Positions 1-11,674 of a stretch of 64,000 nt of DNA are shown here, piece by piece. The translations under genes and the position numbers were made by a program. The stretch comes from Tridacna crocea. Taxonomy: Eukaryota > Mollusca > Bivalvia > Cardiida > Cardiidae. The DNA lies in the NCBI GenBank assembly GCA_943736015.1, contig OX031066.1:24412127-24476126 (forward strand). Direction: 5' to 3'. Under the pieces are notes generated by a model, which did no database searches, was not told where the DNA came from, and was given only the letters and a program-made list of their open reading frames with translations. Each line of letters starts with the position of its first letter. Position 1 is the first letter of the stretch.

Positions 1-449
1 CGGTGCCTCCATCTATATCATACAGAAGAAAAACCATTAATGAACAAATCTGCAATAGTAAATAGATTTATTTATCTGTTTTCGTTTAAACATTATTTCT
101 GAAATGTGACTGGAGTCAAATTTTTTTCCATTTCGTTGCACACCTTGTTTTACTAGAGAGCAATGCAGAGGGAATTCCAATATACTATTTATGGTAGCCG
201 TGTCCGATAATGAAAATTTAGTTATTCCTCGACAGACCAATGGAGTTTCAGAGGCCTAAAACTGCAAAGGAAAAAATCGGACTGCACAAAGATGCTCTCT
301 TTTCCTGCAAGTGCACTGTCCAGCATGAGATACTATGATATCTCCAATTGAACCCTGAATTTACAAACTTTAGACATTAATCAGTACGAGAAAATGACAA
401 TTCCTTTCAGTCAGCAGTAAAGGAATCAACACTGTGCCACACAACAAAG

Positions 450-696
450 CTTTAGACTCCTAAAACTTGAAAGCACCTACAGATCACGAAAAAGATATTC
501 ACTGCACGGTAAAATTTGTCTGTGTCAGGACAGAAAACATTGTTGGAAAAGGAGAAAATGCTGGTTACCAGCATTTTCTCCTTTTCCCACTATGTTTTTA
601 ACACAATCAAGGGCAAATTATGAGCCATGTTTAATTTGCCATCTGCAAATGCTTTCTGTGTAGATAAGTTCAAAGTTTTGTCATTTAGTAAAGAGT
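450..696. mobile_element. TTAA MITE, degenerate
   Basis: Palindrome 540-605 (GGAAAAGGAGAAAATGCTGG). Right end AAAGAGTTAAG. Left end decayed. Confidence 0.75.
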
Positions 697-847
697 TAAG
701 ATGCATCAAAATCAGTATGAGGAGTACAATAGATGACAGTACTATTACAAAAGTATGACCTTCTAGTATTATGTTAGTGGGTGGTTTGTTACATATTGAG
801 CCATTTTAAGGCAGTTTTGTGTAGTTGAAACACTTTATAAAGACCGA

Positions 848-1075
848 GTTTAACTCTAGGAAACATTCCCAAGTTTTAACATCCCTGATGAAGTAGCCTT
901 GTGAAAACATGGTGGAAAAAGCAGAAAATGCTGGTTACCAGCATTTTCTCCTTTTCCTACAATGTTTTCTATATTATTACAATCAAATCTAACCATTCAA
1001 TCAATGTTGAATTTGTTGTCTGCAAATGCTTCTGGTTTGAAGCAGTCTAAAATGTTGTTGTTTGGTACAGAGTTA
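848..1075. mobile_element. TTAA MITE
   Basis: Starts TTTAACTC, ends GAGTTAAG; palindrome near 905-972. Confidence 0.8.
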
Positions 1076-1148
1076 AGCTAGGATATCCAATAAAATATCA
1101 AATAGAGTAGATCCAAGGTCAAAACACTCAGTTAAAGCCTAACCTTTC

Positions 1149-1376
1149 TTAACCTTTCCCAAACGACAAACTTTTGGACTAGACCAAATTGAAAGCATTT
1201 GCAGACGACAATTTAGCTCTTGCTGAAAAGATGATTTTTGTCGATGATAGGGTAGAAAACATTGTGGGAAAAGGAGAAAATGCTGGTTACCAGCATTTTC
1301 TCCTTTTCCCACAATGTTTTCAAAAGGCTACTTTTCCAGACCAGTAAAAACCAAGGATTGTTTGGGAAAGGGTTAA
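1149..1376. mobile_element. TTAA MITE
   Basis: TTAACCTTTCCCAAACGAC to TTTGGGAAAGGGTTAA. Near-perfect palindrome 1254-1322. Confidence 0.92.
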
Positions 1377-2039
1377 ACCGCCAATAAATGAAACTAGAGT
1401 AGTGTTTAACGACAACTTAATAGCTAATATCATAATATAAAACATCTTCATTTACATGTGCAGACTTTTTTTTTCTTTTTTCTTCCATATGCATGAATAA
1501 TTATAATGTACAATATATACTACTCACACTTTGATTGGGATCATTTAGATACTTCAATATGGGTTTATGTTACAAAAAGACAAGGCAATGTTCCATATTG
1601 CAAAAAAAACCCCAAACACACAGGATTCATGCTTGACATAACAAATCAGCTGAATCTATGATGGTGATCCCTAGCAAATTTTGAGTAGTATATTTAAAGC
1701 TATTATGCATGATTATGTCTTAACTTCTGTAATCAAACCTATAGGGCATATTTTACAGATTTGTTGAAAACCAAAATATATTGGTGAAATGAGGGCGACA
1801 TGTGTGTTGTGATCTAATAATTGCACTGTAACTATGTTGATATCCAAGATTTGTTTTCATTTAGGTCAAATAATTATATTATCATCTTTTTAATAACCTG
1901 CTGCACATGTTTGCTGTACAACAAGTTATGTTGAACATGCAGTATATTCAAAATTGTGGCCAGAATTAAAAGAAATAATAGTATGTCCAAAATGACAAAA
2001 AATTATACAATGCAAACAAAAATACAATTTTTCTTTTCT
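1377..2039. other. No feature seen
   Basis: AT-rich sequence downstream of the CREB3L3-like gene. No ORF or repeat recognised. Confidence 0.5.
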
Positions 2040-2463
2040 CATCCATGCTTATAGTACGTACAAAACATTACACATTTTATTCAATGAATTACAACAAAGT
2101 AACTGTCATTCATTTTTCAACTAGAAAACGGTGAACATATACAATTTTCATATATAAAAAAAATCTTGAACTACATTTCACAGAAATGAAATAATACTCT
2201 ATTTCATAATGCTTCCCCCCTCCCATTAAAATAAATGGAAAAAAAAAAAGTTAGTTGTAAAAGCTAATCATAAAAAGAAATTAGTTCAATTTATAATTAT
2301 AAACTGTTCACTCACACTTTTAGTATTCTCACTCTTCTTCCAAACCTCCTAATTAATAATTACAAATGAAATCTCAGATTTATCACTTTTTTCTTCATAT
2401 AATCTATAGCACATGAATGTAATATTGGTATTTATTTACTTGCAATCAACATGAATCACTTTT
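2040..2463 (-). other. Probable 3'UTR of the CREB3L3-like gene
   Basis: AT-rich sequence after the stop. Minus-strand AATAAA (plus TTTATT) occurs at about 2431-2440 and again near 2078, so either could be the polyadenylation signal. No ORF or repeat recognised. Confidence 0.4.
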
Positions 2464-3027
2464 TTATAGATCCTGAATTCTCTCCTTGGTCTTCTGTGGT
2501 GTCTTTTTACTACCAACGGCATCCCCAGCCAACATTTCCTGATCATCATGTTTCCCTGAAGTATCAGAAGGCAGGATTTTGGCTTCAAAAGTGTCTTTAT
2601 TTTGGAATCTTTCTCCTGTATCTTCCATATTTACATCTGGATTGAACTCTTCTTCACTTGTTAAGTATGTAACATTTGATTCTTTTAGCTCGTTATTATC
2701 TATAGTCTTTTCTATCTGAACATACACAACTTTTTCCAAATCGTGTTTGTCACTGACAATGTCCGAGTCTTTGTTCTCTTGAACTTCCCTGATTTCTGGC
2801 TGATTGTTGATGACTGGTGTTTGAGGCTGAGTCTGCCAGAATGTGGCTGGTTTCATGGTGATACCATATGGATTGTCATCCTCAGGTAGCAAGTTTTCTG
2901 ATGACTTGTGTAAGAGATTCCGAGAATTCCCTGGTAATGGAATGGCTTTCATCTCCTCTGTTTCTCCAAGCTCGCGGAAAGGATTGAAGTTTGGAACCAC
3001 AAGGAAAGCAAATGACAGCAATAAGAC
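2464..3027 (-). CDS. CREB3L3: CREB3L3-like terminal coding exon (membrane segment and luminal tail)
   Basis: Acceptor cattacag. Starts with [17 protein letters not shown] (membrane segment), then the RNLL candidate S1P site and a polar, acidic luminal tail of about 150 residues that ends at the TAG at 2464-2466. The luminal tail is low in conservation in this family. Confidence 0.92.
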   Translation of the reverse strand, partial: VLLLSFAFLVVPNFNPFRELGETEEMKAIPLPGNSRNLLHKSSENLLPEDDNPYGITMKPATFWQTQPQTPVINNQPEIREVQENKDSDIVSDKHDLEKVVYVQIEKTIDNNELKESNVTYLTSEEEFNPDVNMEDTGERFQNKDTFEAKILPSDTSGKHDDQEMLAGDAVGSKKTPQKTKERIQDL

Positions 3028-6000
3028 CTGTAATGAAAATGAAAACCATTCAAAACCGTTTCAGAAATGCTCTATGAAAATGGGATTAAAATATCTTCGA
3101 AAGTATCGACCCAGGTCAGCCTGTGCAGTCTGCAAAGGATAACGCTGGTTTGATACCCTGCTTGGCCAATTTCTTTCCAAGGATTGATGACAGGATTCAT
3201 TCCTCTCTCACATTTGTACATTGTTTAGACAAAACTTATAACTATGTGCTAGCGGCTTGGAAAAGAATATTGTGCGGAGAAATGGTAAAAGAAATTCTAG
3301 AAACGCATGAATAGGTGCATTAGCCACGGCACTATAACCAAAATAATGTTGAAAACGGTGTTAAACACCATAAAATTAACCATAGTCTCCATGAAGTAAC
3401 GCTATCTCTGGCTGACTAAGACAAATTACATCCGTAAGCAAGAGGTGAGACACCTTGAGTGAAGTGATATACAGGTATCTGTGCTCTATTGCGTTTTCAT
3501 TTTACCTTTATAACATCAAGTTTTATTTTTACAGCTTTTTAACTCATTACCACATAGCAATATTTAAGGCTTGTCGAAATCGAAAGCATTTGCAAAAGAC
3601 AAAATAAAAGTGACTGAAAATTTTAAATTTGTTTGGTGAAGAGTAGAAAAAATTGTGGGAAAAGGAGAAAAAGCTGGTTACCAGCATTTTCTCCTTTTCC
3701 CACAATGTTTTCTAAAGGCTTCTTTCTCAGGTTTGTCAAAAGTAGGGATTGTGTGGTAATCGGTTAATTTGAAAAAGACAATAAAAAAATGAAACAAGAA
3801 CACCACATGCCGTAGCCATCAATTGACCGCAAGTGCTTGATTTCCTGTGAAAATTTTAAGTTGAAAAAGGACATAACTGAGTCAAAAATATTTTGATGGT
3901 TACCTGCTTTTGTTTTATAATTTCACAATTGGCAAGTTAACCCCTTGTTCAAGTTTGAAGTAAATATTTTCCATTATGTGACAGATATAACAAAATCTCA
4001 AAGTTTCTGCATGAAGACAACACATATGTCGCCACGGCTATGTTTTGTTCAAAAACAGTCAAGAGTACAATCAGTGAAATTTTAAATGTTTCTAAATTTT
4101 AGATGTTTATGTCTAAAATGAGTTTATGAATTCCAATTTTCACATTGTTGAGAATATCGCAAACACACAAAGGCTCACCATGACACATGTTGACGCTTGA
4201 GCAGATCTTGTTGTTCTACTAGTAATCAGAGTTTGTAACTTTTTCAACTGTGACATCAAGGACCTGTTGGAAAAAGAGAAAAAAATGTTTGACTCTTGTT
4301 GTTTTTATGAACCAAGTAGTTCAAGATCAGACTTCACATAATCCATGATCTGGGCCATTCTTTAGAGCACTCTTTGTCTCATTCAGTTTAGCCAATCAGA
4401 AGTTGTGTTACTTACAAATTTAGAAAATCTAGGAGAGTAAGACAAAGAATATTCTCAAGAATAGTTGGTGAATATAGGCTCTGATCTAGCAACCAAACTG
4501 TCAGCTATTCTGGCTAAGGAATTACAATCTTTTGACAGATTTTCTGAAATTGAAAAGGCCTATTACGTTAATTTGTAAATCTTTAACTTCTTCTAGTAAG
4601 CTAAAGAAAACAAAAGGTTGAAAATCCTTTACTGGTGTGTCTAAAAAATCATGCATGATAGTGATTACTCAAAATGATTGTGTTTTATTTTTTCCCCAGT
4701 TTTTAGATGGAAATTAAGACAACAGACCAAAAGACCGACTGACCGGCCCATCTGATCCACTGAATATAAGCAATCCTCTGTGATAAGAGAATGACATGCA
4801 TCTGAAAAAAGGACTGACCCATGTCAGCCTGTATGGTCAACATCAGCTACTACAGGTTGGTACTTTTTCTGCTAAAATTTTCTGCAGTTAAAGGACCATT
4901 TTTACCTGGGATTCATTCACTTGTTGGAAAAATGGACTTAACTCATTATCATATGACAAAAATTTAGACAGGTCCAAATTAAAAGGATTTGCAGACGACA
5001 AAATAAATGCAACTGAAATAAAGATTTTTGTTTTGGATGGGGATGAAAACATTGAGGGAAAAGGAGAAAACGCTGTTCTCAAAGGCCTTCTCCTACATAG
5101 TCATTAAAACTCGGGATCATGTGCTAATGGGTTAAAGGATGCATAAATGTGGTGACCCGCTTTGTGTAATCATTTACAGAGATGCACTAAACCCCCTTTT
5201 TTCAAGCTGGAACGTACTCATTTTGTTTCTCGAGACTCTGAACTTTCTTCTGCAAAGTCTGATTCTCCACTGTGCAGATTTTTACCCTTTTCTCTAATCC
5301 ATCAACATAATCCATTTTCCTTTTTCTACTTTCTTTGGCAGACACCTATTTCAAAAGAAAGACAAAAAATTTATTTCATGTTAATAAATGACAGGTTTCA
5401 AATCATCAGATGACAAAGCATTTATTGCACATTTTTTTTTTTGTACATGTATTTGTTAAATTTGTTAAAACCAGTGTTGAATATAATCATGACAGTTTCT
5501 GAACACTTAACCATATAATTTAAGTTTTAACAAGCTTAAGGAAAAAAGGCTTTTGAAAACATTGTGAGAAAAGGAGAAAATGCTGGTTCACCAGCATTTT
5601 CTTATGATGTTTTCTACTGTTTAAAAGGCAGAAAACAACTCTAAGGCTGCATTGAAATTGTTGGCTGCAATTGCATGTAGTTCAGTTGAATCTATCACTA
5701 TGTCATTTAGTAAAGCCATTGCAAACATGCACAAAAATTTGTTGCTTTGAGCAACAGGCTGCTTTCCCACATGACCAAGATAATGGCCAGCGTAGGGAGA
5801 GGAAAGAATTCTGCAGAAATAACAATCAACAGTCCTTGGAAAGAAATTGGTCAAGCCAGGCATCAAACCCATGACCCCATGTTCTCAAGTCATGCAAGCT
5901 ACCGACTGAGCTACCGAGGCTCTGCTCAAATTCTAACTTCTGAAACCAACACATTGTTTCTAAGAAAACTTCTGAAAACCACATGTTCCTAACCAGCATT

Positions 6001-9000
6001 GTGTCCAGTTCCCACAATGTTTCCAAAACCTTTCTCTGTTGGGGTCGTTAAAGTAAGGGATTATCTTGTAGTGATTGTGCAAACTATACTAACTTTATTT
6101 CTGATTTTTCTCCTGACAGCTTTCAGTGCCCTCTCCTCCTCTTTCGTAAGGGGCATGTTGGTTGGAAGAGATATTCCATCTCTGGCTAATAAATCTAGTT
6201 CCTCTTCCGTCAGTTTTAATTCTGGAAATTTCTCATTTTTCTGTGTTCCAGTGGAAACATCCTGCATTGTGAAAGGTAAAGTGTCTGTGTTGGTTGCTGA
6301 TACTTTGATGATTTTGATGGTCTTTGTTGTGCTTCCATCAGAGTGTATGGATGTATTAGTCGCTGTATCAAATGTCATCAAGTCTGCATGGCTACCTGTA
6401 ATTCAAGATAATCATCGCTGTACCCAAATCAAAATACAAAAATTTCATTGAGGTGTATTGTAATTCTACTAACCCATGGCACTGACCACAGAAACTGTAC
6501 GACAGAATAGCTAATTTTTTTTTATTTATTTTTATTGCTCCTTCATCCTACTAAAAATAGCACATTGGCAAATAGCCTCTACATCCCAACTGATAAACAG
6601 TGGATAATTGTTTTTTTCCGGTGAGAGATGGAAACTGTTTCATCATAAGAACATCATCGGTAATATTTCAAGAGTCTTGATATAGCCAAGAGTGTAAATT
6701 TTACTGATGATGTCCACAAGATGAAGTAAATTTCAATCTACCAGTGAAAAAAGTGTTTTTGCTAATTCCATCTTAAATACATCCCCTCAACATAACACAT
6801 CACAATATTGCATATAACACAAGAAATGTAGGGTTAATGTGTATAAATGATATTTCCCTCTAATTGAAGTACAGGATGCCCTCTTTACTCAGGTAACTAG
6901 TAAGTTGGAACTACTATTTCTGCCCTCAGCTCAAGAGTTAGGAAAAATCAGTATTTTTCACTTGTCATAACAATTAAATATCAAATCATAATCCACAATT
7001 ATTTCTCAATAAACTACTTAAAAGTATGGAACAACAGTTAGTACATGTATTATATATGTAACATTAATTTATAGGGGCAGAACCAATGTGCTATTTCTAG
7101 TAACAGTGTTCAATGATCAACCAATGAAAATATAAAAGTTATGTGATAGGCGACCAATGGAGCCTCAAAGGCCTGTGCCCATAAAAATCCCAGGACAACT
7201 TTGGGTGCATTGTTGTCTGTTACATGGAATCTGTGTGTGCAAAGCCACAAAAGGCTTATACCTTATTAGTTTTATATGTACAAGTGATTTTCCTCTGATT
7301 TGTAAACAAGATACTTATACATGAACCGAGTTCAGACAAAAGAATTATGTGCACAATGGCCATAAATGAAAATGTTTCAATTGTTATTTTTCAATAAGGT
7401 GCATTACTTTAAATGAAATAAGTCACTTTATCTTATGAAAACCATTAAAGTAAAATCAATCTTACCAAATTCTTTTATGCAAGTTCTAGAGTATTGCTCC
7501 CTGTACCCTTTAAATTTCAAAAGCAACATACTGTGCTCTAGGGCGTAATTCAACTCTTTACCAAACAATCCCTGGTTTTTTAAATCCCGAGATAGAACAC
7601 TTTTGAAAACACTGTGGGAAAAGGAGAAAATGCTGGTCATCAGCATTTTCTCCTTTTCCCACAACGTTTTTTACCCAGCTTGAAACAAATTTCAATTTTT
7701 GAGGTACCATTATTTTATTGTCTGCATGTGCTGGCAATTTGGACCTGTCTAAAAGTTTTGTTGTGTGGTAAAGAGTTGACTCTTTACCAGATGAAGATGT
7801 TTATCAGACTTTCCCAAATTAAAAGAATTGCTGGTTCAAATCATAAGGTTTGTATTGGCTGGGATAGAGCACAGTGTGGGAAAAGTTCACCAACATTTCT
7901 CAATGCTTTTCAAAGCTTTATCGATTATGGACATTTTGTGCATATAATTTTTTGTGAATTAAAGACACTCATTATTGATTTTGTTGGCATACTTATGGGT
8001 AAATAATGCATGTAGAAAAGTTTCTTGAATTTTTCTAAAATTAGCTTGTGAATTTTTCTAAAATTTTTAGGTCGCAATAATCTCCACTTTTACAGTAATT
8101 CTATCTCTTATTCAAGTCTCAGAAGGGGGCCTTTGAAACTTGGTGGGTAAAAAAAAAGACCGTAGAAAATGCCAATTTCGATCCTTACAAAGACAAAAGC
8201 TGGCATTTGCGCCATGCTTTATTTGTGGTCTACAAATACTCACAGTATGGCAAATTAACCCATTACCACACAATCCCTACTTTTGACGCCTCTCAGAAAC
8301 AAGCCTTTTGAAAACACTATGGAAAAAGGAGAAAATGCTGGTAACCAGCATTTTCTCCTTTTCCCACAGTGTTTTCTACCCTTCCCAGAACAAATTTAGT
8401 CACCTTTGTTTTATCGTCTGCAAATACCTTCAATTTTAACCGGTCTAAAATTTTCTCATGTGGTAAAGAGTTAAACAACTTTGTCAGTAAAGGAAATAGT
8501 TATCACCTAGTGATTTACTTTATGTAAAAATAAAAATCCAAATAAATCCACACCACACTGTTATTAGTATTTCCTACACAAATTCCAGTGACAAACTTGC
8601 CATTACCTAAGTCTATGGAAACATTTTTGTCTGGGTATGATTCATCATCTGGAGTCCCCACTAAAGCATCTGCATCTATTGTGTCAAAATCAATATTTGT
8701 TATTTCACCAAAGTCAATATTTTCAAGTCCAAGTGGATCCATTTGCTCATCATGAACTGGGCTACATGACAACTGGTCCCCTGAGTTTGGGCTTAGTTCA
8801 ATATTAGTGATTATCCCGGGGCTGAACTGTGATGGACTTCTTGGTGAACCAGACATGCTGTTGATATCTGATCCTGTGTAGGACATTGCGTCATACTGAG
8901 GTGAAAGTGCACTGGATTCTAAGGAGACTCCACTGTCACTGTTTGAAGGGGAATGTGCTGGCTGCATGACATAGTCATGGTCTGTGTAGACTGGGCTCCT

Positions 9001-10311
9001 TGGTGTTGTTTGTTTTTCTTGATCTCGGAAGATTGAGTCTACATTAAAATCCTCACTTAGAAGACCCAGTGTTGACTGTAAGATGAAATATTGATTTACA
9101 TTGTTTATGTAACTGGTGACTGGTTTATATAAAATACAACTCTCTACTTGGTTAACTGTTTAAACTGTTTAACAAAAAAGCAATCCCTGGTTTTCAGGAT
9201 CTTGGGGAAGGAAACCTTTTGAAAACCTTGAAGGATAAAAAAGAGAAATGCTGGTTATCAGCATTTATCTTTTTCCCATAATGTTTTCAACCCTTTCAGA
9301 GACACATTTGACACCTGCAGATGCTTTCAAAATGGACCGGTATAATATTTTGTTGTTTTGTAAAAAGGTAACACTTTATCACGTAGGGATCTCCAGTCAT
9401 GTAATTAACAAAGCCTCTTGAATTAAGAATGCAAAGAGCAAACAATACTTGCATGTAGTGATTAGCATTAAAACATTGTAAAAAATAGAGGAATTTCAGA
9501 GGTACCTTCATAATGTCATAATTCATGAATGCTTTCTATGCTTTCAAAAGGTGTCATATACACATAAGAATAAGCGTCATCCTTGCTGTTATTTAGGGTC
9601 AATTAGAGATAGCATAGAAATGCCCTTTGGGGTAGAGTTAAACATAGTGGAAAAGTGTGAAAATGATAGTAACTGGCATTTTCTTCTAATTCAACCATGT
9701 CTTCTAACCTTAAAAAAATAATCAATTTGTAATCACCTGTCCAAAAGTTAACCCTTTCTCACACAATCCCTAAATCTAACAACCCTGCCAGAGATGCCTT
9801 CTGCTGGTAATGCAGGTAATCTGCTTTTTCGCTTTTTCAAACAATGTTTTCTACTCCTCTATGGTCAAGTTTCAATTTTTCAGAACTTTACATTTATTTT
9901 GTTGTCTGCAAAAGTTTTCAATTTGGACAAGTCTAACATTGAGTTATTTGGTAAGGAGTTAACCCATTACCACTCAATCCCTACTTTTGACGACCCTGAG
10001 ATAGAAGCCTTTTGAAAACATTGTGGGAAAAGGAGAAAATGCGGGTAACCAGCATTTTCTCCTTTTCCCACAATGTTTTTTTTCCCTTCCTAAAAGAAAT
10101 TTTAATTCTTTTGTCACATTCATTTTGTTGTCTGCAAATGCTTTCAATTTGGACCAGAATAAAATTCTGTCGTTTGATAATGGGTTAAGTTGCATTACAT
10201 GCCATAACTTACAAAATCCAATGTTTGAATCTCTGGCATATCTTCCTTCACTAGAATGCCATCGTCTGTATCGAACAACAGGTCGAGGATCGCTGTTGAT
10301 TGACCCTCCAT
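2464..10311 (-). CDS. CREB3L3: CREB3-like membrane-bound bZIP transcription factor (CREB3L3-like), 6 coding exons
   Basis: ER-anchored bZIP factor. Family members are cut by S1P/S2P proteases in the Golgi and the N-terminal half then enters the nucleus. Coding exons are 10311-10213, 9075-8607, 6395-6094, 5345-5218, 4263-4179 and 3027-2464. All introns are GT-AG, the phases fit, and the product is 548 aa. Seen: acidic N terminus with [12 protein letters not shown] (CREB3L3 has nearly the same), a serine-rich activation region, the 'LTEEE..LL..DGISLP' segment before the bZIP, basic region [12 protein letters not shown] (residues 289-300), leucine zipper to about 345, a membrane segment about 357-378 and a possible S1P site RNLL (397-400) on the luminal side. 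The zipper and membrane segment match CREB3L3/L4 better than CREB3L1/2. Start chosen as the first ATG after a splice acceptor at 10365. Introns hold many TTAA MITEs. Family assignment is sure; the exact paralogue is inference. Confidence 0.93.
3160..3255 (+). repeat. SINE fragment
   Basis: GGCCAATTTCTTTCCAAGGATTG matches the inner part of the SINE at 5740 in the other orientation; the tRNA part is missing. Confidence 0.4.
3539..3767. mobile_element. TTAA MITE
   Basis: TTAACTCATTACCACATAGC to TGTGGTAATCGGTTAA; palindrome 3645-3713. In the last CREB3L3-like intron. Confidence 0.9.
4179..4263 (-). CDS. CREB3L3: CREB3L3-like coding exon 5 (end of zipper)
   Basis: 85 bp; acceptor ccaacag, donor GTGAGC. 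Encodes [12 protein letters not shown] and then SAQASTCVM, which leads into the membrane segment in exon 6. Confidence 0.92.
4325..4485. repeat. 'TTCACCAACC' hairpin repeat, decayed
   Basis: TTTAGCCAATCAGAAGTTGTG and AAGAATAGTTGGTGAATATAG match the family at 50130-51260. Confidence 0.6.
4938..5135. mobile_element. TTAA MITE with half palindrome
   Basis: TTAA at both ends. The palindrome's second arm is mostly deleted (5045-5090), so the hairpin is lost. Confidence 0.75.
5218..5345 (-). CDS. CREB3L3: CREB3L3-like coding exon 4 (bZIP)
   Basis: Acceptor aaatag, donor GTACGT. Encodes [19 protein letters not shown] and the first zipper heptads ending KQNE. The N-x-x-S-A-x-x-S-R DNA-contact signature is complete across the exon 3/4 junction. 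Confidence 0.95.
5528..6060. mobile_element. Fragmented TTAA MITEs around a SINE
   Basis: Palindrome remnant at 5550-5620; another half arm (GTTCCCACAATG) at 6008. The SINE at 5740-5932 lies between them. Confidence 0.5.
5740..5932 (-). repeat. tRNA-derived SINE
   Basis: Minus strand: CCTCGGTAGCTCAGTCGGTAG (A box) and GGGTTTGATGCC (B box), followed by a CAAGGACTG tail region. A different SINE family from 16205. Lies in a CREB3L3-like intron inside MITE debris. Confidence 0.8.
6094..6395 (-). CDS. CREB3L3: CREB3L3-like coding exon 3 (pre-bZIP and start of basic region)
   Basis: Acceptor ttacag at 6401-6396, donor GTTAGT at 6093. Carries the conserved 'LTEEE...SLP...[11 protein letters not shown]' segment and ends at RRKIRNK, where the basic region begins. 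This is the same exon boundary position expected for the family. Confidence 0.93.
6595..6775. repeat. Degenerate copy of the CGGTGAAAGAT hairpin element
   Basis: TTTTTTTCCGGTGAGAGATG..ACATCATCGGTAATATTTCA, then an inverted GATGATGTCCACAAGATGAA..CCAGTGAAAAAAG. Lies in a CREB3L3-like intron. Confidence 0.6.
6776..7551. other. No feature seen
   Basis: AT-rich intron sequence of the CREB3L3-like gene. No exon, hairpin or repeat recognised. Confidence 0.5.
7552..7778. mobile_element. TTAA MITE
   Basis: AACTCTTTACCAAACAATCC to GTGTGGTAAAGAGTT; palindrome 7605-7672 with loop GGTCATC. Confidence 0.88.
8255..8474. mobile_element. TTAA MITE
   Basis: TTAACCCATTACCACACAAT to GTGGTAAAGAGTTAA; palindrome 8315-8375. 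Confidence 0.92.
8607..9075 (-). CDS. CREB3L3: CREB3L3-like coding exon 2 (activation domain)
   Basis: Acceptor cttacag ends at 9076; donor GTAATG begins at 8606; ends in phase 1. Serine-, proline- and aspartate-rich, with an SDSGVS motif like SDSGIS of CREB3L3. No folded domain is visible, as expected for a transactivation region. Confidence 0.9.
9166..9375. mobile_element. TTAA MITE, decayed
   Basis: Left GTTTAACAAAAAAGCAATCC, right TTGTAAAAAGG; weak palindrome at 9222-9285. Confidence 0.7.
9530..9645 (-). repeat. Fragment of the CAAAAGGTG-type MITE
   Basis: Reverse complement of the left half of the variant at 39783 (TGTTATTTAGGGTCAATTAG, AAATGCCCTTTGGGGTAGAG). Hairpin missing. Confidence 0.6.
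9748..9962. mobile_element. TTAA MITE, first of a joined pair
   Basis: TTAACCCTTTCTCACACAAT to TTTGGTAAGGAGTTAA; palindrome largely lost. Its right TTAA is also the left TTAA of the next copy. Confidence 0.85.
9959..10188. mobile_element. TTAA MITE, second of a joined pair
   Basis: TTAACCCATTACCACTCAAT to TTTGATAATGGGTTAA; palindrome 10014-10078. Ends 25 bases from CREB3L3-like exon 1. Confidence 0.92.
10213..10311 (-). CDS. CREB3L3: CREB3L3-like coding exon 1
   Basis: Codes residues 1-33, including the LDLLFD activation motif. The donor GTAAGT follows at 10212-10207. The acceptor-side 5'UTR starts at 10364 after tttcag. Confidence 0.85.
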
Positions 10312-10364
10312 TTTGAATATTTGGGGTCAAAAACAGCGTCGGTGAAATCACTTCTTCCACGTCA

Positions 10365-10760
10365 CTGAAACCAAGGTGTAAGTTTTGACATAAAAATTAG
10401 CACAATTTCCAAAAACAAGAGACATAAACAAATGTACACAAAATGGAGCTTGAATATGTAAAGTGGTTGTCAACGAAGCAGTTTCCTACTGAAAAATATC
10501 ACTGAATAATTTTGTAACAAAATCGTAATTAAGAGTTGCTAAAAATTCATTTCAATTTGATTGAACCAGTAATTTTTGACAGAAGAAAGACAATAAACTA
10601 CTATATTTAGGTCTTACGCTTGGATTTTGTTCAAGTTCCGCCTTGTCTTTCTCAGTGACGTGTTCCGGAAGTCGCTATATCCAGACCTAAAAATAGTAAC
10701 ATGGAAATTTCGCAATGAACTTGTTCCCGACCTCATTTGAATGCGAAAAAAAAAAAGGTA
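10365..10760 (-). promoter_or_regulatory. Probable promoter and 5'UTR exon of the CREB3L3-like gene
   Basis: A noncoding exon is suggested by a minus-strand donor GTAAGAC at 10617-10611, pairing with the acceptor at 10365. Upstream are TGACGTG (10656-10662), the core of CRE/UPRE sites that this protein family binds, overlapping TTCCGGAA (10662-10669), a palindromic ETS-type site. Another TGACGTGG lies at 10364-10357 at the first base of coding exon 1. Autoregulation is inference. Confidence 0.4.
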
Positions 10761-11027
10761 ACCAGAAGGATTTGGTCTAAACATACAGTCCGAGCTTTTT
10801 TCGTCTGTTCAATGTTACTATTTCTTTTTTTTTTTATGTAGGAAAAGAATTTTTAATTGCATATATAATGGAATTGAGATATTCATAACGAAAAGAATTT
10901 ACATCAATCAACCTATACAAACATTTCCACCGTTTTGAAAGCAGTTATACTCAGCCTGATGTTGTTCTGGGACCCTCCATTGCTTTATAAATTTTCTAAC
11001 AATCCACAATTGGGTAAGAGAGAAATT

Positions 11028-11256
11028 CTAACCCATTACCATACAATCCCTACTTTTGACGCCCCTGAGAAAGAAGCCTTTTGAAAACATTGTGGGAAAA
11101 GGAGAAAATGCTGGTAACCAGCATTTTCTCCTTTTCCCACAATGTTTTCTACCCTTTCCAGAACAAATTTCAATTTTTCAGTCACCATCATTTTGTCGTC
11201 TGCAAATGCTTTCAATTTGGACTAGTCTAAAATTTTCTCGTATGGTAAAGAGTTAA
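11028..11256. mobile_element. TTAA MITE, first of a joined pair
   Basis: CTAACCCATTACCATACAAT to TATGGTAAAGAGTTAA; perfect palindrome 11084-11150. Confidence 0.92.
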
Positions 11257-11456
11257 CCTTTGACCCTCAGGAAGAAGCCATTTGAAAACATTGTAGAAAA
11301 AGGTTAAGATGCTGGTAACCAGCATTTTCTCCTTTTTCCATGAAGTTTTTTTTACCCCTCTTACACGTTTTACTTTTTCAGCTACATTCAATTTGTCGTC
11401 TGCTAGTGCTTTCAATTTGGCATAGCCTAAAATTTTGTCTTTTGGTAAAGAGTTAA
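11253..11456. mobile_element. TTAA MITE, second of a joined pair
   Basis: Shares TTAA with the previous copy; left end shortened (no CACACAATCCC); palindrome 11283-11350. Confidence 0.85.
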
Positions 11457-11674
11457 AGTATACGAAGCCTTATAGCTGTATAATTTCACAAGATAAGTTA
11501 AGTATGGGTTCTTTCCCAGGTTCGTTAAAGGTCGGCATTGTGTGGTAAAGAGTTGGGTAATGAGAAACAAAAGTCAGTCTAATTTTCTCCAGTACTCGTA
11601 CAGAATTTTGGCCACAAATAACCTCTGGATTATAAACCTGGCATGTTAATAAGTGGTAAAAAGGCTCAAATCAC

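Noticed and set aside
5999..6451. 150-codon plus-strand ORF
   Set aside because: Antisense shadow of CREB3L3-like exon 3, whose minus-strand frame has clear homology.
11056..11256. Many similar short peptides containing [18 protein letters not shown]
   Set aside because: They are the MITE palindrome read in frame. The recurrence across the window is due to transposon copies, not a protein family.
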